From contig OW028584.1 of NCBI GenBank assembly GCA_932294295.1, forward strand, positions 23,906,638 to 23,970,637: 64,000 bases of DNA. The letters are read 5' to 3'. A model generated the notes under the pieces. It was given only the letters and a program-made list of their open reading frames with translations, searched no databases and was not told the DNA's origin. The position numbers were made by a program, and so were the translations under genes. This stretch comes from Alitta virens. Its lineage: Eukaryota; Annelida; Polychaeta; Phyllodocida; Nereididae. Each line of letters opens with the position of its first letter. Position 1 is the stretch's first letter. Shown here one piece after another: positions 37,336 through 49,890 of this stretch.

Positions 37336-39196
37336 CAAAACCCGGTTATGTGACTGAAGACTTTTGGAACAGCCCAGTAGGCAACTGTAGTTAATTCTTC
37401 CACAAAAGCTCTGTACTGGCAATTACATTTCATAATTATGTTCACCTCGTGTTAAAGACCACTATATAGATAACCTCAATACAATTAATATTAAATTCTG
37501 TGTCAACACAGCATGAAACTATCAATAATCCAATGTCTTTCTGTAGCTTTGAATGATCTTCACCAACACAAAATAGCTTGTCCAAGTTACCCCACAACTT
37601 CCATAACAGACAAGAGAGTTTGTGGCTACAAATCCCTGCTGGATCCAACTGACAAGGGGCAATCATTTTCACCCCAAAACGAGACAGTGCTGACACCTAT
37701 TGAGAGACCTATCACATGCATTCACTAATTTATAGTGTCACTATGAAGATCTATATATATATAACGATATACCATAAATATGTAGTCTAGCATAATGCCC
37801 AGCTCATGAAATATTTTATACATACAACATATATATATATATAGATAAATGCATGTTTATTGTGTACGTTAAATTTAACATGCCACATTTTTTTCTTTTT
37901 CTATCTCTTAAATCTTGTATTATCATTTTGATATTGATATATATGATCAAGCAGTTTAAAACGAATTAACCTAATCATATGATAAGTAAATTTCAGTTTT
38001 TATTTTGTTCAGCAATAAATTGATGTCATGTTTCACTAATTATTGTCTGAGTGTCAATGATATTTAGAAAATTACACATGTTCTTGTTTTTTTTCTGCTG
38101 AGAAGTTTCTGGCGTCCATTTTATGAAAAATCTTATAAAATAATCTACATAAATGTAATTGTTTACGAAATGTTGGTGATAGAATAAATCATCTCTCAAT
38201 GAGGGACTTATTGGTGTCACGTATACACAATTTATCAGAGAGGGAACATAAGCAGTTTTCTTTTGACCAGTCTATGGATGATAAGTTATAGCTGGGCAAA
38301 GGAAACAGAACACAAGAAGAAAAAATAGTAAAGAAAAAGATAAAAACAAAAAATATCAGAAACCGACTTGCAGCGTATTGGCGGTTTTGACCCCAGCCCC
38401 AACGGTCAAGGTGATACGAGTGAGGCTGGTCCACAACCCCCTGGCGGAGGGGACAGGAACTAATAGTTATCCCTGTCCGCTGCAGCAGCAGCCACAGATG
38501 CGGTTGTAGAGGTCTGCAGGAGCATCAAAGAATGCAAGGGGGGCAATCTGAAGCTATTGCATCGCTATCTGAGAGAAACAGGCCACACTGTGCTGTCTGA
38601 TCGCCAGGACTTGCTGATTGCTCTAGTTGGAGCAAAAAAAAAAAAAAAGTACAAAAAAGGAAAAGGAAGAAAAGCTCGCCACTGGTCAGCAGCTTGTGGC
38701 CAGGCCAGTTTTCATTAGACTATTCATGGTCCAGGATCCCCTAGTTTTCCCTATTCATTCGCTTTCTTTGTGATGGTAATGAAAGTGTCCAACGAATTCA
38801 GGCCTGTGGCCGGCATCAAAAAGTTTCATTGATAAGGTCAGATCAATTGAATAGAAAGATCAAAAGGGCCCTATCCCCTTCTATTTGCTTATTGTAAATA
38901 TTTGATAGCCCCTAACTTTGTGTTTTTCTGTCCTCTGTTCACATGTTAGAGAATCCATGTATATACACAAAACTAATTCCAAAGCGATAAAGGGCTATTC
39001 TATTGTACCCTCTAAAATTATAATGCTTTGATATTGAGCCTAATTTTATAGCAAAATTCGTACATATAGTGGTCTTTAACACGAGGTGAACATAATTATG
39101 AAATGTAATTGCCAGTACAGAGCTTTTGTGGAAGAATTAACTAGAGTTGCCTACTGGGGCTGTTCCAAAAGTCTTCAGTATACATAACCGGGTTTT
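37336..39196. mobile_element. 1.86-kb element with ~130-bp terminal inverted repeats
   Basis: The left arm 37336-37467 and the right arm 39064-39196 are reverse complements at roughly 97% identity by eye, differing by a few single-base changes and short gaps. The outer ends read AAAACCCGGTTATG and CATAACCGGGTTTT. The internal 1.6 kb is AT-rich, with one GC-richer coding-like block near 38360-38718. The structure fits a non-autonomous DNA transposon with long inverted repeats. No transposase is visible, and I could not find a clean target-site duplication. Confidence 0.65.
38467..38718 (+). pseudogene. Coding-like fragment inside the inverted-repeat element
   Basis: An open frame of 83 codons after a TAG stop and without a starting ATG. 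The middle reads like real protein: VVEVCRSIKECKGG, then NLKLLHRYLRETGHTVLSDR and QDLLIALVGA, followed by a lysine-rich part coded by an A-run, and a stop. The GC content is clearly above its surroundings. I do not recognise the family. It may be a captured gene fragment or a relic of the transposon's own protein. A second short open stretch in another frame lies just before it (38382-38463, Gly/Pro-rich), so a frameshift is possible. Confidence 0.3.
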
Positions 39197-39582
39197 TTCA
39201 GAAATAATACTTTTCATGACATTACAAACTTTCCTGCTGAAATATATGGGACAAAAGTATAGATGTGTCTAAACTGCTGAGAATAATGCCTCTATATTGT
39301 GCGAATTTCGACCTCTGCAAAGGGTAGCTAAAAAGCAATTTAGCTCATATAGGCAAACAAGCTAGCTTTCTGTCTGCCTCCTGTTTCTGACCTGAGGGGG
39401 TGACAGCACTTATTTACCCATTTCCAGGTTACCCCTCTGTATATAGATCCATTAGTGAGCCATCTTTTAGGGGGAGAAAATCTCTCTCACATTTGCTGCT
39501 GGCTTAATGAATATATGGTGGCCCACTATAACTGTGATCTTGTGTGAAAGGCTGTCAGATCTACCACAATTTACAATCCCCA

Positions 39583-39655
39583 AGAAACGCAATAAACTGC
39601 CCACCATTCACAAGCGCAACACAAGGTTTATTTTTCTCGGCGCAATAAACTCTCT
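39583..39655. promoter_or_regulatory. Repeated CGCAATAAACT motif
   Basis: CGCAATAAACT occurs at about 39588-39598 and 39641-39651. Its reverse, GTTTATTGCG, contains TTTATTG, the core preferred by posterior Hox (Abd-B class) and Cdx proteins. It lies in a high-complexity stretch (39480-39800) of the intron. Confidence 0.25.
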
Positions 39656-40078
39656 AGGTGTGATTTGCCACCAGCGTATTTGTACAAAAGCCCCTGCCAT
39701 TGTTAGGCCCCCGTGAAAAATGGCGCTACAGCCCCTTGTTGACACAAATCGTCGGATCAACGAAATTGTCTTTTTATATGGGACAGCTATCACATTGCAT
39801 AAGTCACAGAAGATTTGCTTTCTGGCCCTTGAAATATACTTGAAACTTAGCAGTAAATACTTATGCCTACCATGGACAGTTTGGTAATTTAATACATAGG
39901 GGGTGTTATGAGTTTTGTAATGAATTTGACGAATTTTCTAAACGTTATTTTTTCCCTTTATAATCTTTATTGACTACTTTGCTAAGGTTCAACTACTGTC
40001 AATCTGGCCTTAATAAATTGACCGAATTTTGGGCTTGCTTCACCCTCCTCTCTCCCCAACTTCTACCAATCCCACACT

Positions 40079-40094
40079 CCCCCCCCCCCCCCCC
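40079..40094. repeat. 16-base C run in the Hox intron
   Basis: Uninterrupted C tract within a pyrimidine-rich stretch (about 40040-40102). Confidence 0.9.
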
Positions 40095-43000
40095 TCCCCC
40101 TTTCAGATTCAGCTATTCGCTCCCCTTACTTCAGTAATTTCGTCTTCTGTTCATGCGAATTCTGTCTGTGAAGGGCAGATTTTCCCCTGAGCTCCCTCGT
40201 CCCTCCCATATCTAATTGGTCGGAAATACGGGGGCTCTGGCCCGCAACTACGCCACACTCTGACTTTCAATTACATTTGGTTGCCATGGTAGCGCAACAG
40301 CCCGGATGTGCGACCTCCTTTCTTAGCCCTCTGGTGTCCGATTCTCGCACTAGACTTGTTTGCAAACTGGGGCCCCGTTGGGGTTTCTTACTGTGGACAT
40401 TTTGTGGGCAATACATTTTAGAAGTTTTCCTATCACATATATGCATTCGTTTAAAAGTTTATCAAGTTGTATAAATAACAACTGTTTATATAATATATGA
40501 AACTAGAAAATTGTAAAAAATCTGATTTACATAGGATCCCTTCAGCAAGCAGGTGTAATTCAAATATGCCAACATAAAAACCAAATAAATCAAAATGAAA
40601 TATGAGGCCTGTCCAATAATTCACATCTTGAAATACGTATATGGATTTAATAATTACTATAAATTGCCATAAAACTAATTAAATAAATGACAAGAAACCA
40701 ATAGTTATTTGTAGGTGAAATCTGGCTGACGTGCGGGTGAAATAAAGCATCATATATCATATATAATCCATAATGCGTTTTAATAATTGATGGGTAGATT
40801 ATACTATTGATCTGTATGCACGAAAACCCCCATCTGCACCCCTAAAATGTCAATTCTGCTGGGATCCAGAAAACCCATCAATCAAGGCCTCCAGGGTGGG
40901 GGATCTGCAGGGAAGGGGGGTGGGTGGGGGTAATGATTGATGGACTTGACACCCTCAAAAAGTGGGGGGTCCCTATACGGGGTTACATATCGGGTGATCT
41001 TTGCACACCCTACAAAAGGGGTTTCATTCAAACAATGTTTGCTTGGTTGTATATTTCGTTAAAAACTGCAAATATTGACACTTATAATTTAGATATTTCA
41101 ATATGTAACATACTTCTTGATGTTATCCCACAAAATTTAATGAATTATACTAATTAATCAATACAACTGATGCAAAGAAATAAGGTCACACAAGTCTACT
41201 CAATTAAATAACAAACTATAAATTTGATTCTAATAAGAGATGAGATTAATATCTTAATAATAAACTATAAATTCCAGCACACTAGATGTTCCCAAGAGGC
41301 AACAGTTGGGGAGGGGGGGGGGGTACACAATAGCACAGAAGAATAACCCCCAGGCAATAGGGGGGGGGGGTTATAATGATACCCCACTGATGTTCTAGCT
41401 GACCTTATGGGGTCACAGATAGTGGGGGCCCCTGTTGGTGACCTCAAGAACTAAAAGGGTAAAATGCAACATTGAGGTATTTCAAACCTAGATGTAAACA
41501 TTGCATAGAATTGCATTTTATAAAAATAACAATTACATAAAAAAAGAAAAGAAAAAGAAACAACAAAAATAACGAAAGAAAGAGAAAGAAAGAAAACCTA
41601 AAATCTATTTTAAAACCCTGTGGAAATGTTTACAACCTCTCCAGTAAAGTTCAACTCCTTTGAAGTCAGCCTACCAACTACATGTTGAGTCTAGCTAGGC
41701 ATAAGTTACTCTAAGATCATTGATGCTTAGAAATAAGAAACAGGGTAAAGGTTATACCCCTGGAGTAAGTTCTACCCTCTGTGTGTAATCCCGTGTGGTG
41801 TAAGTTATGCTTGATTTACAGGAAAGGGGTCAAATAATCTTTTGGGAAATATTATATTTGGAATCACTCAATTTATGTGTGTATATTAAGTTCGGCAAGT
41901 TTACACAAAATATGTTTGTTTCCTTTAATTTGATGACATAGCAAATTCATTTCAGTTTTAATGGTTTTTAGTAATAAAATATATGTTTTCTATTCATAAA
42001 TTTTTTTTTATTATCTAAGTAGCATGCTTAGATATGTCAATAATATTTTACATTACAATAAGCTGTTACACCACTTTACTACACATTTTTACAGCTCTAA
42101 TTATAATTTAATGCAACGCACTCCCATAATATGCTAATTTCAGCAGGTCCCGCCAGAGGTCACTGTGATGCGGAGGGCTACGTCACAAGCAGTTCAGCAA
42201 AAAATCCGCAAATAAGATGAACGAATTTGCAGCTAATATCTAAAAATCGTTTCCAAAATAGTCATGAACTTCTCACCTTATGTCTGTATTTGTCTCCTAC
42301 AATCCAGGACAGACAGAGGTCCTCTTTCTAGGCCACTGTGGAGCAAAATGCACTTAACCCCTTGTGACAGAGTCCTATGTAGGTGGAGCCACTAGGTTCT
42401 TATTGACCTAGATCAGTTTGTGACCCCCTGGGCATCCGATAGATTGGGGAAATGGGTTAATCACCAATTTAGGGGTTAGTGGTCACCGTATCTCGTGGGA
42501 AGCATGTGTTATGAATATAATATTAATACAATGTTACTGTAGCATGCAAAACTATGGCAATGGTCACATGTGTGAAAGAATATTGATATCTAGGCCTAGT
42601 ATATGCCTAATAACCCAGCTATATTCACGTTTTCCAAAATACATAAATAAACATAATACCATTGACAAAAATAAAGTACATTTTAAGTCGAATCCAACAA
42701 AATAGAAAATATATCAATACAAAAAAAGAGGAGAAAAAAATGTACACTTTTTTGCAGTAAATATAATGCCATATATTATTTTCTCTCTTTCTTTTTTTAA
42801 TCAGAGCAAAATACAGTTCCAAAGTCAACACGAATTTCCTGACTATTGAATGAGGTTAATCCCCACTCAACATTTTTGTAATCCGATTATGTCAGAATTT
42901 AATCTATACATTCATAATATTTTGTTTTTTTTACAATTTTATGATGTAAATTGGTATTAGCTATTTGATAGATATGTATGTATGGTAAAATAACTAAAAG

Positions 43001-43114
43001 TTGTCATTTTAATTATTTATACTAAAGTATATGGTGACATTATAACGTCTCTAGCAGGTCCATGTTTATACCAACCCAAAAAATACAAGACCAAACGACT
43101 AGAATGCTTTATCC

Positions 43115-43180
43115 TAAAAATCATCAATCAACGTCAAACGTCTTGATTGATGACGTCAGAACGTCACGAGGAGGTCACGT
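43115..43180. promoter_or_regulatory. Candidate intronic enhancer: paired PBX/Hox sites and CRE
   Basis: TCATCAATCAA (43121-43131) and its exact complement TTGATTGATGA (43143-43153) form an inverted pair 11 bases apart. Each contains TGATTGAT, the TGATNNAT form of a PBX-Hox composite site. The second overlaps a full CRE palindrome TGACGTCA (43151-43158), whose TGACG also fits a Meis/Prep-like site, and more ACGTCA and CACGTG cores follow. The motifs are seen in the sequence; the function is inferred. Confidence 0.4.
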
Positions 43181-44671
43181 GTGAGAGATTAAAGGGAATG
43201 CCGACGTGCTCATGGTCAAGTCAGCAGTGCTGTGTTAAGTAAATAAATAAAATAAATGCAGGGACAACTGACAACATAGCCCTATTTTTCACTGCTCAGT
43301 GATTTCCAAAAATGTGTGTGCTTCAGTTGAAGAGGTTTCCAGAATAGGTGGGAGGGATAGTTGTTTAAATTAAGAGGGTCTTAAGAGCTGATTCATAACA
43401 ACAAGTTGTAGCAACTTAAAAATGAATAACTTAATGTTTAATCTATATTATAATAAAATATCCACAAGTAATTGCATACGTGAATTTATCCAAATTGTAT
43501 TCCATTTCTTATCTACATTATACCTGTACCATGAAAGTTCTTTACTATAATATATGCATTTATTTAATCATATGATGTTACATAATATTATATGGCGAAT
43601 ATAATAGAGCTTTGATATTAACTTTTAAAAAGTTGCAGTCATGTATTTTCTCGTAACATTTTAACAAATAAAAAAGGCTATACATCATCAATTACAAATA
43701 TAATACAATATAAATTATGTCTAATAGGCATAATTTATATGCCATTTATACATAAAGCTACTTATATATGCACTATAAAATGCTAAAATCTACTGCAGAT
43801 TACTTTTTCTCACACTAATGTCATGCAATCTTATTTTACACCCCCTAAGATCAAACACCCCAATGTTATGCACCCTATTCACTAGTATGTTGCCCTTTTC
43901 TTCAAATTGAGGGGTTGGCAGTACCAGAACCCTTTCTTATAAATTACAAGGGTTGGAATGAAGATAGAAGGGTGTCTAAAGGGTACAGGGTTTTACCATT
44001 TCAACTTGAATGTCAGTAATGTTCACCCGAATGTAACCCTCTCTAGGGATGGGTTTGCAGTAAAACACACGTATAAAAGGGTAAACATTCCCCTAAAAAA
44101 AGAAGAAACAAAAAGAAAAGAAAAAAAGAAGCAGGGTATGACCTTGACATTTGACAAGTACAGTGGAACACACAATATTAATTACAAAAGTAATAATGAA
44201 GAGTCTGAAGTCACTTAAAAGAATAATGTACGTGTTTCTTAGATCATTATATGCCTCATGGTCTTCCTTATTTCTTGTTTGTTTCCATTTCTTTTATGCT
44301 TTAATATGTATTTTGCTGTAGACCATAGAGTTAGTTTCCTTTCAATGATTGGGAACTCTTTCAGGGGAGCATGTTTTTGTCAAGGACATCGCCATAGAGT
44401 TCTATGTATGTAAAATGACAGACATACCTGCAGGGTCTTTAGTCACGTTCATTTTTTTAAGTCAGCAATTTCCATTGCTCCATACCTTCTTTTCTTGACC
44501 ATTTTCCTGGTAGGTCTACATTTTGCAATGTTAGTATCTATCAATATTTTCATAAGGTATGAGTTTAATTCGTCCACTTTCAGCATTACAGACTGTTATT
44601 ATCAGATCAAGGGTACTGCCATTTTTATAGAAAGATCACTTACATGTTGCGTAAATTAACTATATAGTACA

Positions 44672-44810
44672 TGTCTCAATGCTAACCAGCTTCAGGCAGA
44701 CGGAATGACGAGATGCTAAAGTTTGTGGAGTCCACGCAATTTTACACATTTACCCCATGGATGGGGTCGGGCCTTTCACTTGCCTCAATAAAGTCACCAA
44801 GTGCAATTTA
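44672..44810 (-). mobile_element. SINE body fragment with upstream part
   Basis: Contains GGCAGACGGAATGACGAGAT, then GTGGAGTCCACGC and TTTTACACATTTACCCCATG. Further on, CCTTTCACTTGCCTCAATAA resembles CTTTTCCTTGCCTCAGTATA at 303-322. The parts are in the same order as in the other copies. Confidence 0.5.
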
Positions 44811-45263
44811 TGCCAAAAAATACCCAGTAATATTTGTCAGTAAGTGTACCTATACATAAGTAAATTCTAGGGAAATCATAATTTTGTGGCAAAAATGATA
44901 ATTCATAATCTTAGCCTGCTATTAATCTCTGTCATAAGCTACCATATGAAACCACTTAGGGTCAGCAACATCTCATATATTGCCAAAAAGAATCTACAGC
45001 AGTTTATGGCCCATGAGATGCATTCTCATAGAGCCTGCTCATCCATTATGCAAAATGTCCCCATTCATAAATGGTCCCTGTCAGAACTGGCCACAAAAAA
45101 CACGACCATTTATAAACAATGTGGACACTAAAATGGCGTATGTATATACCTTGGATAAACCAGTAAGTAAACTCCACCGAAAGAAACACCATTTATAAAT
45201 TTATTTGTATTTAAAAAAAAAAAAAATACAGTATCATTAAATTAGTCTACACTATTGTAACGG

Positions 45264-45273
45264 GATAGATAGT

Positions 45274-45315
<42 letters not shown>

Positions 45316-45516
45316 TGTAGGTATGTAGGTAGGTAGGTAGGTAGGTAGATGTGTAGATGGGTAGGTAAGGTAAATAGATAGGTAGATAGATAGATAGATA
45401 GATTGATAGGTAGATAGATAGATAGATAGATAGGTAGATGGGTAGATAAGGTAGATATATAGATATATAGATATATAGATAGATGGATAGATATATAGAC
45501 AGACAGACAGACAGAT
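45264..45516. repeat. GATA/GGTA/GACA microsatellite
   Basis: The longest tetranucleotide array in the window. It accounts for the 145-codon minus-strand frame rich in SIYL repeats. Confidence 0.92.
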
Positions 45517-46039
45517 TACATAGGTTTAGGCTTGTAAGCAAAACATGAGAACAAACAAACTCCCTTAACGAAGTTTCTAGGATTAATTTGTTTGGGTCAA
45601 GTCGTAAATAAGCAAAACTTTTTCCCCAGCCAATTTCTCCCAAAGCAATATGTAGGAGCTCTTCATTAATTATGTGCACAAGGAGTTAGCTGAAGTTACG
45701 TCATTAATTAACCCCTTGCTGATGTAATTAAGTGAGGATTAAGTGCTGAAGTGATTAAATGCATCAATTCATAATCATAACTGGTAATCAGGTTCGAGTT
45801 ATCCAGAGATTTCCATGGGCTACATTAATATAGCTATCAGGATTATGTTTAGTGCATTGGCAACCATGATATTTATAATATGTATTGGTAAATATAAATG
45901 TATCTATCATGGACGTAATCTCTACTATGTCCAAGAATTGGTGAAGAAAGTGTACTTAATTTGAAGAAATAAAATGTAAACACAAGAATTTCAACTATGT
46001 ATTGTATTTTATCAATGATACTGGAATGAGCTTATTAAA

Positions 46040-46112
46040 TTATATAGTCATTTTATATGACCAGCTGCAGGCAGGCGTAATGATGAGATGATAAGGCTTG
46101 GAGTCCACATTC
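46040..46112 (-). mobile_element. SINE body fragment
   Basis: Contains TTATATGACCAGCTGCAGGC followed by GCGTAATGATGAGATGATAA and GGCTTGGAGTCCAC. This copy joins the parts seen separately at 12548 and 36064 and so gives the order of the consensus. Confidence 0.55.
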
Positions 46113-46477
46113 AAATGTTTGAGTGAAATGAATGGATGCATGTGAAAAAAGAGCTCATACAAAAAAGTCCCACCCATATCTTATGCTTACAAAGTATAAA
46201 TTAGATCACACGAAAGTTTTCCTTTGAGGGTGATATATAAGCTCATTTTGTTTGTCTCACACTGTCTTGTATTTTGTGTTCTAGGGACAGGACCCATGTT
46301 CAGCAATATTTTTAAGAGATGTATGATCTTTTTGCAGGAAGGCGACACGTAGGGACTATTTGATTACGCGCAAGAAGATGAAGACGTGCGAAGAACATGG
46401 CATTTAGGACCTTCTTTGCCCCGCGGATGAATATGATTTGTAACTAGGAAGACAAGAGGTCATAGGGCCCTCCAGAA

Positions 46478-46804
46478 ATGCCCTAGGTCCTTGGCTATAG
46501 CAGGGCCTCTTAATTAAGGACCTTTTTTATGACTCGCTGGAGTAATTCCACATAATTATACATATAACTCACACAGTGTTTTTGTCAAAATCATTATTTC
46601 TGCCATTTTCTAATCATGTGCTACAGGTACTATCCAGTTATTTCACATCATTCATCCAATACGCAATATTTCTTAATGTGTCAAAACCTAATTAGACGCA
46701 CTACATAAATGTGTACAAGCGGATGGATATGCGATGTCATAGGTCATGTGACATTAGATGATAAGGAACTATTTGCACACAATTCCTGCATCCCTGATGA
46801 TTCA
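46478..46804 (+). repeat. 330-bp direct repeat, copy 1
   Basis: The stretch from GTCCTTGGCTATAGCAGGGC to ATGATTCA recurs 2.34 kb further on with about 95% identity by eye (some 15 differences, nearly all single-base). The same orientation and ~2-kb spacing could mean a local duplication or a small element with long terminal direct repeats. The ends are not the TG...CA of typical LTRs. Confidence 0.7.
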
Positions 46805-47324
46805 TGTAGTCATCCGCGGGTGTGGCGGAAAATTAAACCACAACACCCCAAATTAGTCCCACCCCAAATCTTGTACTTTCTGTCATGATTACAAATTATA
46901 AGAGTGCCCCTTTGATTGCATGAAAATGACTGATCACCATAACAAAAAAAAGGGGGAAAAAAGCTTCATTGCATTAAATGATTTCCATCATAATCTGCTC
47001 TTATTTACACATTGTACTCCGAAAGTGACATCATAAATTTCCCTTCTGTGATGTCATCAGTATACTTATGACCGTGTTGATCTCATCATGTCATTCATAT
47101 TACATGTACTTGGGTATGTGATAAATTAACTATGTGCTTCAATGGGACTTATTGTGGTGATGAAATTAATTCTAATGTAAGAGTTGTTGTTGCTTGTTGA
47201 CTTTTCTTTACAGTCAAAGAAATTATTCATTCATTCAAGTTGTATTTATTTTAGATACATAGTGCTTGTATGGTTGTATCTTTTCAAGACTAATAGTCTG
47301 ACTGACTAACTTTAGGACAAAGTC

Positions 47325-47504
47325 ACTTACTTATTTACTTACTTACTTACTTATTAACTTACTGACTGAAAGACTGACTGACAGACTGACTGACAGACTG
47401 ACTTACTTACTGACTGATCTAATAACTTACTTACATACTTACTTACTTACTTATTTACTTACTGACTGACTGACCTAATTACTTACCTACTTACTTACAT
47501 ACTT
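47325..47504. repeat. ACTT / ACTG tetranucleotide array
   Basis: Alternating blocks of ACTT and ACTG units, lying between the two copies of the 330-bp direct repeat. Confidence 0.88.
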
Positions 47505-48578
47505 TTACACTCTATAGCATATGACAGAACACTTGATATGATCAGCACTTATAGCTGACCATCAAGTGACAAAATGTACCAGTGACAAAAAGTACCAGTG
47601 ACAAAAAGTACCAGTAGCAAAGAAAAAGAACTAATGATGTGACGGCCTCCAGTTGCCAAGGTTACGGTGAAGCTAACTCATGAGCAGATAGTCATTTGTC
47701 CTTTTCAGAGGCTGTGCAAAAATCAAAGATGGATTGACGAGCACCATGCATACATATGAATAATAAAAAGGGCCCCAGGCTCACCAGAATAGTCGGTCTT
47801 CGGTTTTGGACGATTTTGGACAACTATTCTTGGTCCACTTTGTTGGAAAATTGTGTTGGCCAACTGTAGTGTAATTTTTTTGGAATGGATCTCTTTTTTT
47901 ATACTGTCAATTGACACTGTTTTTTAATACTATTATGTGTAATTTGCATTCAAATAATTGCTTGGAAAATGCCACTTTATTGCCATTTATCAACGGAAGC
48001 AGACGTTATGTTAAACTTATTTAATACCAAGCCCAGGTACTTGCCATATCCCACAGACAGATATCATAATATTGTGTACAATCCTTTCCTTGAAACTTTT
48101 GATATTTTCATGAATGAACTTCAAATTGTCTTACACATACTTAACTTCGAAGAAATGTAGTGCACTCGTTCAGACTGATTGATTATTACAAGTACTTTAC
48201 AACCTTGTCAGTATCATTAGGTCATCTTAGTACACTCTTAAATAGTTTTCTTTTGATGTCTTACATTCCTCATAACTCAATAGGTGTGAAAAGTGCATTA
48301 CTGAAGCTTTACCTTTTTAAATGTCCTGTCTGTTTCAAATATTTTGACTTATCTAAATTTTCTATTTACTTTGGTGGTGCAACAGGTGGGTAGTTTTGAA
48401 AAGTTCAACATTTTTTTTGTGACCTTCACATACCTTATATTTCAGTATTCTATTTTTTGTTAATACAATTTTTATATTAATTCATTAAAAAAAAATGTAT
48501 CGATTCTTTTTTTCTTTTCTTTTTTTCAATTCACAATGTACTACAAACTTACACGTTTACAACAACTTATTTTTCTAA

Positions 48579-48713
48579 TACAGTTAACTCCCACAAGTAT
48601 GTTCACCCCTTAATTGGTCCATTTTTAAAAGACTAAGTGCCCTTAATATCATATTATCAGAGAGTTGAGTGACCTTAATACTGCATTGGCCTTAACTGTT
48701 GAACTTCAATGTA
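48579..48713. mobile_element. Degenerate MITE, TACAG...family
   Basis: Begins TACAGTTAACTCCCACAAGT and ends GAACTTCAATGTA. The interior alternates between the phrase (C)CTTAATA and related forms, like the elements at 21055 and 49709. Diverged. Confidence 0.4.
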
Positions 48714-48814
48714 TAAAGCAATGACTTTGTTTTTTTCTTAGTTTTTAAAATTATTTCATAAGATGCTATATTATTTATGTAGTATATTATCTCTTCAATC
48801 CCACAAACAGCTTT

Positions 48815-49145
48815 ATGTGCCTAAAGTCCTTGGCTATAGCAGGGCCTCTTAATTAAGGACCTTTTTCATGATTCACTGGAGTAATTCCACATAATTATAT
48901 ATATAACTCTTACAGTGTGTTTGTCAAAATCATTATTTCTGCCATTTTCTAGTCATGTGCCACAGGTACTATCCAGTTATTTCACATCATTCATCAAATT
49001 CGCAATATTTCTTAATGTGTCAAAACCTAATTAGACACACTACATAAATGTGTACAAGCGGATGGATGTGCAATGTTATAGGTCATGTGACATTAGATGA
49101 TAAGGAACTATTTGCACACAATTCCTGCATCCCCCCCATGATTCA
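48815..49145 (+). repeat. 330-bp direct repeat, copy 2
   Basis: Second copy of the unit at 46478-46804. It differs mainly by C/T and A/G changes and a short C-run insertion near the right end (49131-49137). No ORF is shared by the two copies. Confidence 0.7.
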
Positions 49146-49708
49146 CAATCACGACCACCTCACCAATAGGAACCATAAATTGTTTTACTATAGTACCAGG
49201 TTTTTATTTTATTTTATACTTTTTACCTCTCAATAGAATCCGCTTGCACCAAGGATGGTAAATAAAGCTGATCAATGAAAAAATCTATGAAAATTCATGA
49301 AAATAAATTAAAAAGTACATGCAGTAACATTTGGGCAGAAATCAAACTTTAACAAGACATTCTTGACCCAATGATATGAGTCACTGGGACAATTTAAAAC
49401 AGAAATGATTTGCAAACACTTGTGAAATTTCGCAAGTTTTCGCCAAATGTTTGCAACACTCCTGTGCATAGTGGTTATCACACATTTCTGGACTGTGTCA
49501 AATGAACCGTGACACACTGATTGTGAGGAATGAGGCGTGAAGATCAAGATGTTCCTTTGATCACATCTTTGCTGACCTCTATAGACCTCATTCTTGATCT
49601 TTGATCTTTATGTGACCTCTTCAAGGTTGACCCCAACAGAGGTCAATGTAAGTCCTATTCTCCCATAACTTTTAATTACAAACTGAATCAGTTATATTGA
49701 TCCCAAAT

Positions 49709-49890
49709 ATACAGTGGATCCTCTCTACTAAGTCCTTCTTTGGTGAATAATAATAAATATTATTATTAACAAGATACATTCTACAATAAGGTTGTATGAA
49801 ATTAATACAGTAACAAAGTTTGAAGGTTTTGGTTTTAATTGTGAGGTGGTCTTAATAATGAATGGTTTTAATGGTGAAAAAGGAGTCGAA
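49709..49890. mobile_element. Degenerate MITE, TACAGTGGATCCTC terminus
   Basis: Begins TACAGTGGATCCTCTCTACT, close to the 21055 element. The far part holds GGTCTTAATAATGAATGGTT. The right terminus has decayed, so the end is approximate. A further piece with GGTCTTAATAGTGAGC lies at 50957-50975. Confidence 0.4.

Noticed and set aside
45242..45679. 145-codon minus-strand open frame with IYLSIYL repeats
   Set aside because: Repeat-derived, same cause as the frame at 5135.
45780..45800. GGTTCGAGTT as a tRNA B box
   Set aside because: No A box at the right distance upstream and no cloverleaf.
46478..49145. Calling the direct repeats an LTR retrotransposon
   Set aside because: No TG...CA ends, no primer-binding site or polypurine tract recognised, and no gag/pol frames between the copies.
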